Shown: piece after piece, positions 41,354 through 48,718 of the stretch
How positions within the stretch are numbered: position 1 is the first letter of the stretch
Layout: the number at the start of each line of letters is the position of its first letter
NCBI GenBank assembly: GCA_020523905.1
Contig: JAJAPZ010000004.1
Coordinates: forward strand, 35,199 to 99,198
Direction: 5' to 3'
Origin: Candidatus Obscuribacterium magneticum
Lineage (GTDB): Bacteria; Elusimicrobiota; Elusimicrobia; F11
DNA length: 64,000 bases
Notes under the pieces: model-generated
Seen by the model: the letters and a program-made list of their open reading frames with translations, nothing else
Databases searched by the model: none
What the model was told of the DNA's origin: nothing
Made by a program: the position numbers and the translations under genes

Positions 41354-41914
41354 TCACCCCATCATCCACGACTCGAATTTCTGGGTATTCGAAAAGATCA
41401 ATTCTTTGTCCGGTTCTGAAAATAGCCTTGAATCCGAGCTCGATTTATCTCTTTGAATTTTCTTTTCCAGTTTCTCGAGCCAGTCAGAGTATTGTGAACG
41501 AAGTGCGCTTATGTTCTCTGCTTCTCCTGGCAATGTATATCTAGGATGGAGCACGAGTTGGCAGACCTCGATGGCTTGCCGGATATACCCCTGCCTCTCC
41601 AAATTCATAGCCAATCTTCCTGGAGCCCATGTTGTATTGTGGCCACATTTCATCGCCTCAATACAATGGATATTAGATTTCCAGAGGCCATCTGGGTCGT
41701 TCTTACGAATCTTGAAGTAAGCCAACGCAAGATTTATATGGACAAAAGCTAGGTCCTTTGTGCTCATTATGTGAGCACTTTTTAACATATCTTCCAAGGT
41801 GGAAATTGCGTCTTGATACTCACCTCGATAGATTTTATTTGAGCACTCTATGATTTTATCAATCAGTAAATAGGGCACTTGTAATAGTTGCCGTTTTTTG
41901 ATCCGGTAGAACAC
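41354..41914 (-). CDS. TPR-like helical protein
   Basis: 186 residues. Helical pairs such as NKIYRGEYQDAISTLEDML and LAFVHINLALAYFKIRKND then AMNLERQGYIRQAIEVCQLV look like degenerate TPRs. No signal peptide. Accessory cargo of unknown role. Confidence 0.65.
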   Translation of the reverse strand: MFYRIKKRQLLQVPYLLIDKIIECSNKIYRGEYQDAISTLEDMLKSAHIMSTKDLAFVHINLALAYFKIRKNDPDGLWKSNIHCIEAMKCGHNTTWAPGRLAMNLERQGYIRQAIEVCQLVLHPRYTLPGEAENISALRSQYSDWLEKLEKKIQRDKSSSDSRLFSEPDKELIFSNTQKFESWMMG

Positions 41915-42054
41915 GCATCCAGCTCAACCCCGCAAATGGCCCCGTGATGTCTACTAATTTCATCGCTAATTTTCCCTTGTTCCCCAGTTTTTATGTTGGA
42001 TTAAGATTTTAAGTGGACTGGAAAAGATTTCTAAATACTCTCTAATTTGAACAT

Positions 42055-42420
42055 TTATTTTCTAGTCAGTTCGACGTTCACTGATTCTGGGTTCAATTCC
42101 CAAGCTGAATCGGTCGCAAAATCCACTATGAAGCCAGGCCAAAAAAGCAGGTTCCACCATATACGAGATAACATTCGCCTCCGAAGTATGACGTCGGTCG
42201 ATTCATAGCCTTCTTTTTGAATGGATATGATTTCTTCTCGTGGCCCCTTGAATTGAATAAAGCAAGGTGTTTTTTTCTTTGTTATTCCGTCATCAGCAAG
42301 TACGAGTGCTTCACTTGGAGTTGATTCGATTTTTACTCTGTCTTTCATTGGGCCTCGGGTGATTGTTGCACACCCCGACATTAACACGAAGAATATAGTT
42401 GCCATTATAATTATCTTCAT
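42055..42420 (-). CDS. Lipoprotein with PEGA-like domain
   Basis: 121 residues. Lipobox LMSGC (Cys17). Then RVKIESTPSEALVLADDG and EIISIQKEGYESTDVILRRR resemble a PEGA-type beta domain. A hydrophobic stretch WWNLLFWPGFIVDFATDSAW is shared by small integral lipoproteins of this kind. 3 bp after the neighbouring lipoprotein gene. Confidence 0.8.
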   Translation of the reverse strand: MKIIIMATIFFVLMSGCATITRGPMKDRVKIESTPSEALVLADDGITKKKTPCFIQFKGPREEIISIQKEGYESTDVILRRRMLSRIWWNLLFWPGFIVDFATDSAWELNPESVNVELTRK

Positions 42421-42423
42421 TTT

Positions 42424-42825
42424 TTACCTTTTGCGATTATTGACGTTCACATTGGTAATAGGAACAACTTGTCCAACGGATTTCGGTCCACCTAGATATT
42501 GCCATCCAATAGCGATAAGTTTCCCATCCTTGAAAACATAGGGTGTGAACTCATCGTCAGTAGTTAGGCCATCCGATTGAAAACCAGACCTGGCGTAGTG
42601 AATTTTTACCAGTGATTTGTCTTGTAAATAGGTTTCTGGTTGTTTCTTCAAACGTAAAGGTAAACCGCTTTCCGTTGGAAGCAATACGGATAAAACCTTA
42701 TCTTCCGAATCCCCAAGTTGAATCTGATCGCGCACCGCTTCGTATTTTCTCATTGAGTTACCTACAAGAATACTGGCACACCCCCACAACAGAAACAACG
42801 CCATCAAGACTGTTAATATCTTCAT
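42424..42825 (-). CDS. Lipoprotein, SmpA/BamE-like
   Basis: 133 residues. Lipobox LLWGC (Cys16). YEAVRDQIQLGDSEDKVLSV at the start resembles the I..G.s..eV opening of SmpA/OmlA domains, and DEFTPYVFKDGKLIAIGW is the closing strand. Envelope protein of unknown role. Ribosome site visible (GGGG AAATAA region is weak). Confidence 0.78.
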   Translation of the reverse strand: MKILTVLMALFLLWGCASILVGNSMRKYEAVRDQIQLGDSEDKVLSVLLPTESGLPLRLKKQPETYLQDKSLVKIHYARSGFQSDGLTTDDEFTPYVFKDGKLIAIGWQYLGGPKSVGQVVPITNVNVNNRKR

Positions 42826-42865
42826 TTATTTCCCCCATCGGAGAGTTTTTTAAGAAAAGTTAATC

Positions 42866-43480
42866 CTAGAAATACTTTAATTCTTTCATCCGTTGAGGAA
42901 TAATTCCTTTTCTTATCATATCATTCAAAGCCTTTGACGAAATGGAATTTACAATCGTATTATAACTTGCATGATTTTTACCAACTGTTGAAAAAGAACC
43001 AACCCAAACCTTATTAAGTGATTTTATTTCTATAAGTTGTAAATCACCTTCTGTAATTGAAATCACGGAATGACCGCTAACATTCTGCGATGTGGAAGAG
43101 AAACGACCGGATTTGTCGATATGGCCAGAAGTTGTCGTAGTCATGGGGTAAAAAATATCCTTAGTTTCTTCCTTATTTTTGCTGAATGTAAGAATTGAAT
43201 CGAATCCCTTATTTTCAATTTCAGATTTAATCTCTTTTTCACTGTAATTTCTGGTAGGTAAAAATATGTTTACTGACTTCTGAGATTCAACTCCACATTC
43301 CAATAATTTTCCTGCAAAACTGTCTTCAGTTATTGTTTTATATAAAAGATTTCGTTCAAGTGAGAAAACTAAAATTTTTCTTGGTTTGAACTGTGAATAA
43401 GAAGGATCTTGGATTCCCAAAAAAGATGTCGTTGCACAACCTGTACTTAATAATAATGTCAGGATAATTAACTTTTTCAT
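42866..43480 (-). CDS. Lipoprotein of unknown function
   Basis: 204 residues, Lys/Ser rich. Lipobox LLSTGC (Cys15). Beta/alpha alternation RKILVFSLERNLLYKTITED, DSILTFSKNKEETKD and QLIEIKSLNKVWVGSF recalls periplasmic domains that bind protein or peptidoglycan partners. First gene of the lipoprotein trio, which is read as one operon. Confidence 0.78.
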   Translation of the reverse strand: MKKLIILTLLLSTGCATTSFLGIQDPSYSQFKPRKILVFSLERNLLYKTITEDSFAGKLLECGVESQKSVNIFLPTRNYSEKEIKSEIENKGFDSILTFSKNKEETKDIFYPMTTTTSGHIDKSGRFSSTSQNVSGHSVISITEGDLQLIEIKSLNKVWVGSFSTVGKNHASYNTIVNSISSKALNDMIRKGIIPQRMKELKYF

Positions 43481-43634
43481 GGCTCCCTCCTACCCCTGAA
43501 TCAGTGGTTTTCCCTTCTCACGCTTTTTAACCACCGGAAAATTTACCCCTTTGAGGTGAGGATGGCAACGAAATCGCGGATTTAAAGTCAGGTGTCCAGA
43601 AAGAAAGGGAGCGGGGGCCGGTAGAGAGGAGTAG

Positions 43635-43656
43635 TGTGCTAAATTTGTGCTAATTT
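43635..43656. repeat. Candidate integrase arm-type site (right), tandem GTGCTAA
   Basis: Identical 22 bp to 36656-36677, 92 bp from the right att core. Both lie in the same orientation at the element ends, as expected of arm sites bound by the integrase N-terminal domain. Confidence 0.7.
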
Positions 43657-43748
43657 TCTGCCAAACCTGCCAACTTGGGCCAACAGGGTACAACTCATGC
43701 TCGACGGCAAATCACTGACCGGGATTTTCTATAGGAGGGTCTTTGGGT

Positions 43749-43787
43749 TTTACAGTCTGGTGCATTTGACCGCTCTGCCACCGACCC
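43749..43787. other. att site (right), partial tRNA-Tyr copy
   Basis: 39-bp duplicate of the tRNA 5' half. It cannot form a tRNA because the 3' half is absent. Confidence 0.92.
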
Positions 43788-44037
43788 AACTTCGCTCGCC
43801 AAGGCGAGCTACGTTGGGCAAGCCCCTGACGCCGCGTAAGCGGAGGACCTGCCCACCGTAGCCAGTTTTATCGGCGAAGGTGGGTTCTGCCACCGACCCA
43901 AATTCGATGTCAATTTCAAAGGACAGCTTGTAATAAAAAAATCTAGCAAATTTTGGAACGAGGAGGGGCCTTCTGACCCCTTTTCGAACATTCTCTATTT
44001 GTTAAAATGAAAAAATATAGAGGAGGAACATTTTCCC
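43788..44037. other. Gap between att right and gpmA with tRNA remnants and palindromic DNA
   Basis: Contains GCTCGCCAAGGCGAGC (palindrome) and a 15-bp TCTGCCACCGACCCA at 43886-43900 that repeats the tRNA-Tyr 5' end (also at 43774-43788). Ends with AGGAGGA 10 bp before gpmA. No gene seen. Confidence 0.6.
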
Positions 44038-44784
44038 ATGAAACGATTGGTTTTACTGCGCCACGGTGAAAGCCTGTGGAATAAGGAGAACCGCTTTACG
44101 GGCTGGACGGATGTCCGCTTAAGCGAAAAAGGGAGAGAGGAGGCGAAGGAAGCCGGGCGGGTTCTCAAGAAAGAAGGCTATGTCTTTGACATCGCTTTCA
44201 CGTCCGTCCTCACGCGGGCGGTCCAAACGCTGTGGCTGGCGTTGGACGAATTGGATCAGATGTGGATTCCCATCATCAACCACTGGCGGCTCAACGAGCG
44301 GCATTACGGGGCGCTCCAGGGCCTCAACAAAGCGGAAATGGTCGAAAAACACGGGATGGAACAGGTCCATATCTGGCGACGGAGCTACGATGTGCCGCCG
44401 CCCGCCCTCACCCCCGACGATCCCCGCCACCCCGGGAAAGATCCCCGCTACGCAGATTTAAAACCGGAGGAACTTCCCCTCACGGAATCCCTTAAAGACA
44501 CCGTGGCCCGCTTTGTGCCGTATTGGAAAAACACCATTGCTCCCGTCGTCCGAGGCGAAAAACGGGTGCTGATCGCCGCTCACGGCAACAGCCTCCGCGC
44601 TCTCGTCAAACACCTGGACAACGTCTCCGATGCCGACATCGTCGAACTGAACATTCCGACGGGGATCCCCCTCGTTTACGAACTCAACGACAATCTCACC
44701 CCGATCAAGCATTATTACTTGGGAGATCCGGAAGCGATCAAAAAAGCGACGCAGTCCGTCGCCAACCAGCTCAAAAAGAAGTGA
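44038..44784 (+). CDS. gpmA: 2,3-bisphosphoglycerate-dependent phosphoglycerate mutase GpmA
   Basis: 248 residues, normal length. Interconverts 3- and 2-phosphoglycerate. [20 protein letters not shown] (phospho-His9) and catalytic His in [30 protein letters not shown] is the substrate loop. Strong ribosome site AGGAGGA. Convergent with the following gene, overlapping it by 14 bp. Confidence 0.97.
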   Translation: MKRLVLLRHGESLWNKENRFTGWTDVRLSEKGREEAKEAGRVLKKEGYVFDIAFTSVLTRAVQTLWLALDELDQMWIPIINHWRLNERHYGALQGLNKAEMVEKHGMEQVHIWRRSYDVPPPALTPDDPRHPGKDPRYADLKPEELPLTESLKDTVARFVPYWKNTIAPVVRGEKRVLIAAHGNSLRALVKHLDNVSDADIVELNIPTGIPLVYELNDNLTPIKHYYLGDPEAIKKATQSVANQLKKK

Positions 44785-45235
44785 AGAGATTCGATAAAAA
44801 GGTTTTAGAAGCGCTGTAAATACCGGGCTGTAGACTCTCGCGCGGACCGGCCACATTCAGGGTCTCTATTCCATTCTCTTTTATCCAACCCCGAACCGAC
44901 TCCAGGGACGGACTTTCATCGACGTTTAAAACAAGCACAGGTTTGCGCCAATGGACCGCCAAGCGATGGGTGAGGGCGGTTCCCCCTTTGAGATCTCCGC
45001 GTTTAAGGATCAAGGTGCCATCCGAATCCCGCACGTTCCATTCGGTCCGCTCCTCATAATCCTCGGAAGGCGTTTCCACAAGAGGATAACGCGCCTCGAT
45101 CGGCCCGTCCTCGGCCAGGCGTCCTTTGGGGCAAAAGCCGCCACAAGGAAATCCCAGATCCAAGGCGGCATCGAGCGCGGCCCGATCCACACCGGTTTGT
45201 CCTCCGGACACAATTTTCTTCAACACGTGACCCAC
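44771..45235 (-). CDS. Putative molybdenum-cofactor carrier/YpsA-like protein
   Basis: 154 residues, Rossmann-like. [37 protein letters not shown] and [20 protein letters not shown] are typical of the MoCo-carrier-like (SLOG/YpsA) family, which in algae binds molybdenum cofactor; the bacterial role is not established. The C-terminal tail after [15 protein letters not shown] overlaps gpmA's 3' end. Confidence 0.88.
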   Translation of the reverse strand: MGHVLKKIVSGGQTGVDRAALDAALDLGFPCGGFCPKGRLAEDGPIEARYPLVETPSEDYEERTEWNVRDSDGTLILKRGDLKGGTALTHRLAVHWRKPVLVLNVDESPSLESVRGWIKENGIETLNVAGPRESLQPGIYSASKTFLSNLFTSF

Positions 45236-45289
45236 CCCGCTTTATCGATCCTCATTTTGGGAAAATTTTGGCTGCTAAAAAACTAAAAT

Positions 45290-46909
45290 GTGACGATGTC
45301 AAAACTTCGTCATCTCTGGTGGCTGGGCCTCTTCCCTTTGTTGCTCACCTTTTTCATCTACCCCTTAAGAACGGATGGCCCCATCAACCCCCATGATGAG
45401 GGTATCTGGCTCTCCTTAGCCCAAGGCTTACTGGAAGGGAAAAAAATATACAAAGATATTTGGCTTCAATTCGGCCCCCTCCTGACGGCCCCCCTCCAAG
45501 CTCTGTGCGCCTTCGATAAGCCGACCGTGGCCAGCGTGCGCGCTACGGTATGGCTTCACAATCTCATCGGTCTTCTTTGCATTTACGCCTGCCTCCTCCG
45601 GTTCCTACGTCACCCGATCATCCGTCACACGAGCGCGGTCTTCCTGTGGCTGGTTCCCTTGGCCGCCTTCAGCCTCGCCATCCCTTACTCGGCACGCTAC
45701 GGAGGGGGCTTTTTGTCTCTTTTCTTCTGGCCTCAACCCAGGGATTCGAAATTCCAAAAAACATTTTACCCTCTGCTAGCCGGGCTGGCTTCCGGCGTGT
45801 CCCTGCTCACGTCCCAGGAGGTAGGCGCAGCTTCCCTGATATCGGGAATTGTCATCTTTTCCGTGCAAAGAGCCGACAGGAGAGACCTTTTGAAATTTTT
45901 CGGGGGTTTCCTCTCTGTTTTTATTCCCTCCCTGTTGGTCATCACCACGCAATACGGCCTAACCAACTACTGGCGCTGCACATATATTGAAACAGCCGGT
46001 CTATTGGCTTCCCTGAGCTTGAAAATCCCTTTTTTCAATTTCAATTATTGGAAAGAAGCTTCTATCGGAAAAATCCTATGGCTCATTCCGTTTCAAAATC
46101 TGGCTGACGTTCTTGCCATTTATCTTCCTCTGGCGACTTATGTTTTGATCCTATCCACCTCTCTCATCCCTCGGTTCCGCATGAAAGCGCCCCTCGTCTT
46201 GGGTTTGGCTCTCTACGGGATTTTGTGTTCTGTCTCCGCCTGGGGACGGTCGGATCGTTGGCACTTTTTTTTCGCCCTCTCTCCGGCCATCTTTATCTGG
46301 TCATACCTGACGGATCAGTCATTGACTCGGCATAAACACAAGGCTCATCTGGCGATGCTGGCCTTCCTTGTCACGGGAGGTCTGGTCACCATCCCTGCTC
46401 ACCTGGCGCGTCACATAAAAAACCGCTTCGAAAGGATGATTCAAAGGCCATTAAACATCGAAAGGGCGGGCGGCATCCGTGTTCCTTTTTTTCAAGCCAA
46501 TGGCTATGAATTTTTGGTGGACTGGATCGAAAAGGCGACAAAACCAGGAGAGCCGATCCTTTTTCTCCCTTACGATGGGGCCATTTATTTTTTGGCCAAT
46601 CGCCCCTTTCCCGGGCGCTATCCCACTGTCACCGAAGCGGCACAATCCTATCAACAGGATGAAATTATCGGCGATCTTGAAAAAGCACCCCTCACCTGGA
46701 TCATCTGGGACCATGAAAACTCCCACTTTGACGGGATACCGACGGAGAAATATCTTCAACGGATCCATCAATATGTCCAGACGGCGTTTGAGCCGGCCGG
46801 ACAAACGGGCCCCTTTCTTTTTTTAAAAAGGCGCCGCCAAAATCCGCCGATGGTCTGGACGCCAAAAGAGGGGCCTAAAAAAGGGCCTTCACAAGACCGA
46901 GCGTCATGA
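45290..46909 (+). CDS. Polytopic membrane protein, GT-C glycosyltransferase-like
   Basis: 539 residues with about ten membrane helices. An Asp-Glu pair (PHDEGIW, residues 34-40) in the first extracytoplasmic loop matches the catalytic acid position of GT-C (GT39/PMT-like) lipid-linked sugar transferases, and WLQFGPLLTAPLQAL follows the loop. The C-terminal soluble part (about residues 410-510) has GEPILFLPYDGAIYFLANRP. Target lipid or glycan unknown. ATG 45296 is an alternative start. Confidence 0.75.
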   Translation: MTMSKLRHLWWLGLFPLLLTFFIYPLRTDGPINPHDEGIWLSLAQGLLEGKKIYKDIWLQFGPLLTAPLQALCAFDKPTVASVRATVWLHNLIGLLCIYACLLRFLRHPIIRHTSAVFLWLVPLAAFSLAIPYSARYGGGFLSLFFWPQPRDSKFQKTFYPLLAGLASGVSLLTSQEVGAASLISGIVIFSVQRADRRDLLKFFGGFLSVFIPSLLVITTQYGLTNYWRCTYIETAGLLASLSLKIPFFNFNYWKEASIGKILWLIPFQNLADVLAIYLPLATYVLILSTSLIPRFRMKAPLVLGLALYGILCSVSAWGRSDRWHFFFALSPAIFIWSYLTDQSLTRHKHKAHLAMLAFLVTGGLVTIPAHLARHIKNRFERMIQRPLNIERAGGIRVPFFQANGYEFLVDWIEKATKPGEPILFLPYDGAIYFLANRPFPGRYPTVTEAAQSYQQDEIIGDLEKAPLTWIIWDHENSHFDGIPTEKYLQRIHQYVQTAFEPAGQTGPFLFLKRRRQNPPMVWTPKEGPKKGPSQDRAS

Positions 46910-47501
46910 ACCAGAGACCCGCCAAAACACACGTGAGTTGCCCGATTCGCTGCACGCGCGGCTGACGAAGGAAGGGAACGGCGGTCAACAAAGGAAACAG
47001 ATAGAGGCTGGTCCCCGCATAAAACGCGCTGAAATACCCGAGACCCCCCCAGGGCGATCCCAACTCAAGGACCCGGAAAACGCCGGCGACAAAGGGCGGG
47101 CAAATATTTAAACCCACCAGAAATCCCAGAAGGAAAGGCATTCGATCCAAGGTCTTCTTCCAACCCGGCTTCAAGAGAAATCGGCAAAGAGGGAAGCCAA
47201 ACACCGCGTGTGCCAAGGCATAGAGGATCAAAAATAAGCCCGACAGAAACAGAGCCAGAGACAAAACGAAGGAAGGAATCTGCCCGGCGAAACGATGACC
47301 GAGAGCGCCGATCCCCCAACCGAAAAGGACATAGGCGGCAAGACGTCCCCCCATAAATTCCATGAGAAGAACAACATTTTTCTTAAATCCCGCCCGGCTC
47401 TCAGCCAAAAGGAAGGGAACCAACAAAGGAGCGCAAGAAACAAGACAGGTGGTGCCGGTGGCAAGCCCGAGGGTGAACCCCTCAACCAAAATCCCGATCA
47501 T
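46875..47501 (-). CDS. DsbD/CcdA-like membrane protein (sulfite-exporter/cytochrome-biogenesis type)
   Basis: 208 residues with six helices. TTCLVSCAPLLVPFLLAE and GLNICPPFVAGV give the Cys pair and Pro motif of DsbD-type two-fold transporters of reducing power (TauE/DsbD_2). The start at 47501 overlaps the end of the iron-sulfur membrane protein gene (ATGA), suggesting a redox pair. The 3' end overlaps the converging glycosyltransferase-like gene. Confidence 0.82.
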   Translation of the reverse strand: MIGILVEGFTLGLATGTTCLVSCAPLLVPFLLAESRAGFKKNVVLLMEFMGGRLAAYVLFGWGIGALGHRFAGQIPSFVLSLALFLSGLFLILYALAHAVFGFPLCRFLLKPGWKKTLDRMPFLLGFLVGLNICPPFVAGVFRVLELGSPWGGLGYFSAFYAGTSLYLFPLLTAVPFLRQPRVQRIGQLTCVLAGLWFMTLGLVKALF

Positions 47502-48646
47502 TTGAGAAAAATGGAAAAGAGGCGGGCGAGAAAAGCCGGAACAAACAACCCTCCCACCACCCCTCCGACCAGAAGGCAAGCGAACGTGTAGAGAACTTTC
47601 ACGTCGAATATTTCACGGAAAAAGACGGGGCCCTTTACATCGGGTCTCGCGCGACCCAAAAACGTGTAATCGATGGCCCCTTCCGGACACACGTCCACGC
47701 ACTCCCCGCAGCGATTGCAATAGCTGCTCACAATGTGAGTTTTAACCGTCTCAGCGTTAAGGACGAAGGTCGGACACACATCGATGCAACGCCGACAATT
47801 TGTGCAGAGCTCCTCTGAAATGGTGACCCTGACGGGATGAATTCTTCCGAAAAAAGCCTGCCAGGCGCCGAAAGGGCAGAGGAGCCCGCAAAACACGCGC
47901 TTTTTCAAAAGAAGGGGAAACACAATAAGCGCCAGGACACCGACAGCGATAAAAATAATCATTTGGATCAAACGTTCCGGATTCGAACCGTCCAGGAAAG
48001 CCGTCGTGATTTTCAAGGGACACACCCATAAACAAAAAATGGGAAGCATCGTCCCCAGGGAAATCAACATCATGAAGATCAAAAGGGCCGCCGGCAAATC
48101 GCGGATTTTCCCCAGCCACCGGGGCGTTTTTAATAGAGGCCTCTTAATTATTCGGCTAAACCCCTCATCCAGCCCGCCATAGAAACACCCCCACGAACAA
48201 AACCCCTGGCCGATGGCCAAGGTGACGAGGACCCACAAAAACCCAAGGGAAAGCGGACCCCACATACGCCAGTGTCCGCTCTGGAGGGCCAGATATTGTT
48301 GGTAGGCATAATTGAGGACTGATGAAACGATGGCGATGTGGCAATAGGGAACCTCTTGAATATCCGGTGTTTTAAAGAAGCTCCCCCGCAATCCCAATAG
48401 GATCGCTTTAAACTGAAACACAAAACCCCAGGCCATCACAATAAAAAAGAGCGCCCGCCAGCGGGACACCCGTCCCGTCCGCATGATGAGAAACCCGATC
48501 GCGGCGACAAACAAAATCCACAGGCCTTGCGCCAAAATGTCAGCGGGCGTTTTATGGGTCCCATAGAGAATGGCCAGAGGAACCAGGGAGGTGATCAACT
48601 GGAAGGAGAAAAAGAGGCTCGCCATGAGGGACTTTTGTTTCGTCAT
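47498..48646 (-). CDS. NapH/CcoG-like 4Fe-4S membrane protein
   Basis: 382 residues with five to seven helices. FCSWGCFYGG and FCGLLCPFGAW are the conserved membrane Cys motifs of NapH/NosR-type quinol-linked proteins. Two cytoplasmic 4Fe-4S clusters, CTNCRRCIDVCP and CNRCGECVDVCP, near residues 290-340. Likely electron transfer from quinol to the DsbD-like partner or to a periplasmic oxidoreductase; the exact acceptor is not encoded here. Confidence 0.85.
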   Translation of the reverse strand: MTKQKSLMASLFFSFQLITSLVPLAILYGTHKTPADILAQGLWILFVAAIGFLIMRTGRVSRWRALFFIVMAWGFVFQFKAILLGLRGSFFKTPDIQEVPYCHIAIVSSVLNYAYQQYLALQSGHWRMWGPLSLGFLWVLVTLAIGQGFCSWGCFYGGLDEGFSRIIKRPLLKTPRWLGKIRDLPAALLIFMMLISLGTMLPIFCLWVCPLKITTAFLDGSNPERLIQMIIFIAVGVLALIVFPLLLKKRVFCGLLCPFGAWQAFFGRIHPVRVTISEELCTNCRRCIDVCPTFVLNAETVKTHIVSSYCNRCGECVDVCPEGAIDYTFLGRARPDVKGPVFFREIFDVKVLYTFACLLVGGVVGGLFVPAFLARLFSIFLK

Positions 48647-48718
48647 ATCTACTTAATTTCCTACTTTACCATTGGTGACAAAAACAAGGGAAGCTCAAAT
48701 TTTCGGTAGAATCCTCCC

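Larger units (their letters stand above)
36539..43787. mobile_element. 7.2-kb AT-rich integrative element in tRNA-Tyr
   Basis: Bounded by 39-bp direct repeats (36539-36577 and 43749-43787) that copy the 5' half of tRNA-Tyr. Carries integrase, XRE regulator, excisionase-like protein, HGGxSTG protein, zinc-ribbon peptide, winged-helix protein next to iteron-like repeats, DUF5659-like protein and a lipoprotein block. All genes lie on the minus strand. Base composition is visibly AT-richer than flanking DNA. No structural phage, conjugation or terminase genes, so probably a satellite or small integrative/mobilisable island. Confidence 0.88.

Noticed and set aside
42055-43480. Lipoprotein trio as a secretion-system outer component
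   Set aside because: No secretin, ATPase or pilin genes in the element; lipoboxes alone do not support it.
43490-43693. Small minus-strand frame containing QKISTNLAHYSS
   Set aside because: Low-quality composition; the ISTNLA part comes from the 22-bp arm-type repeat shared with the integrase end.
43749-43787. Second tRNA-Tyr gene
   Set aside because: Only the 5' half is present; no acceptor 3' strand, T-arm or variable arm.
43809-43991. 60-residue minus frame in the post-att gap
   Set aside because: Overlaps palindromic and tRNA-remnant DNA, has no ribosome site and no recognisable features.
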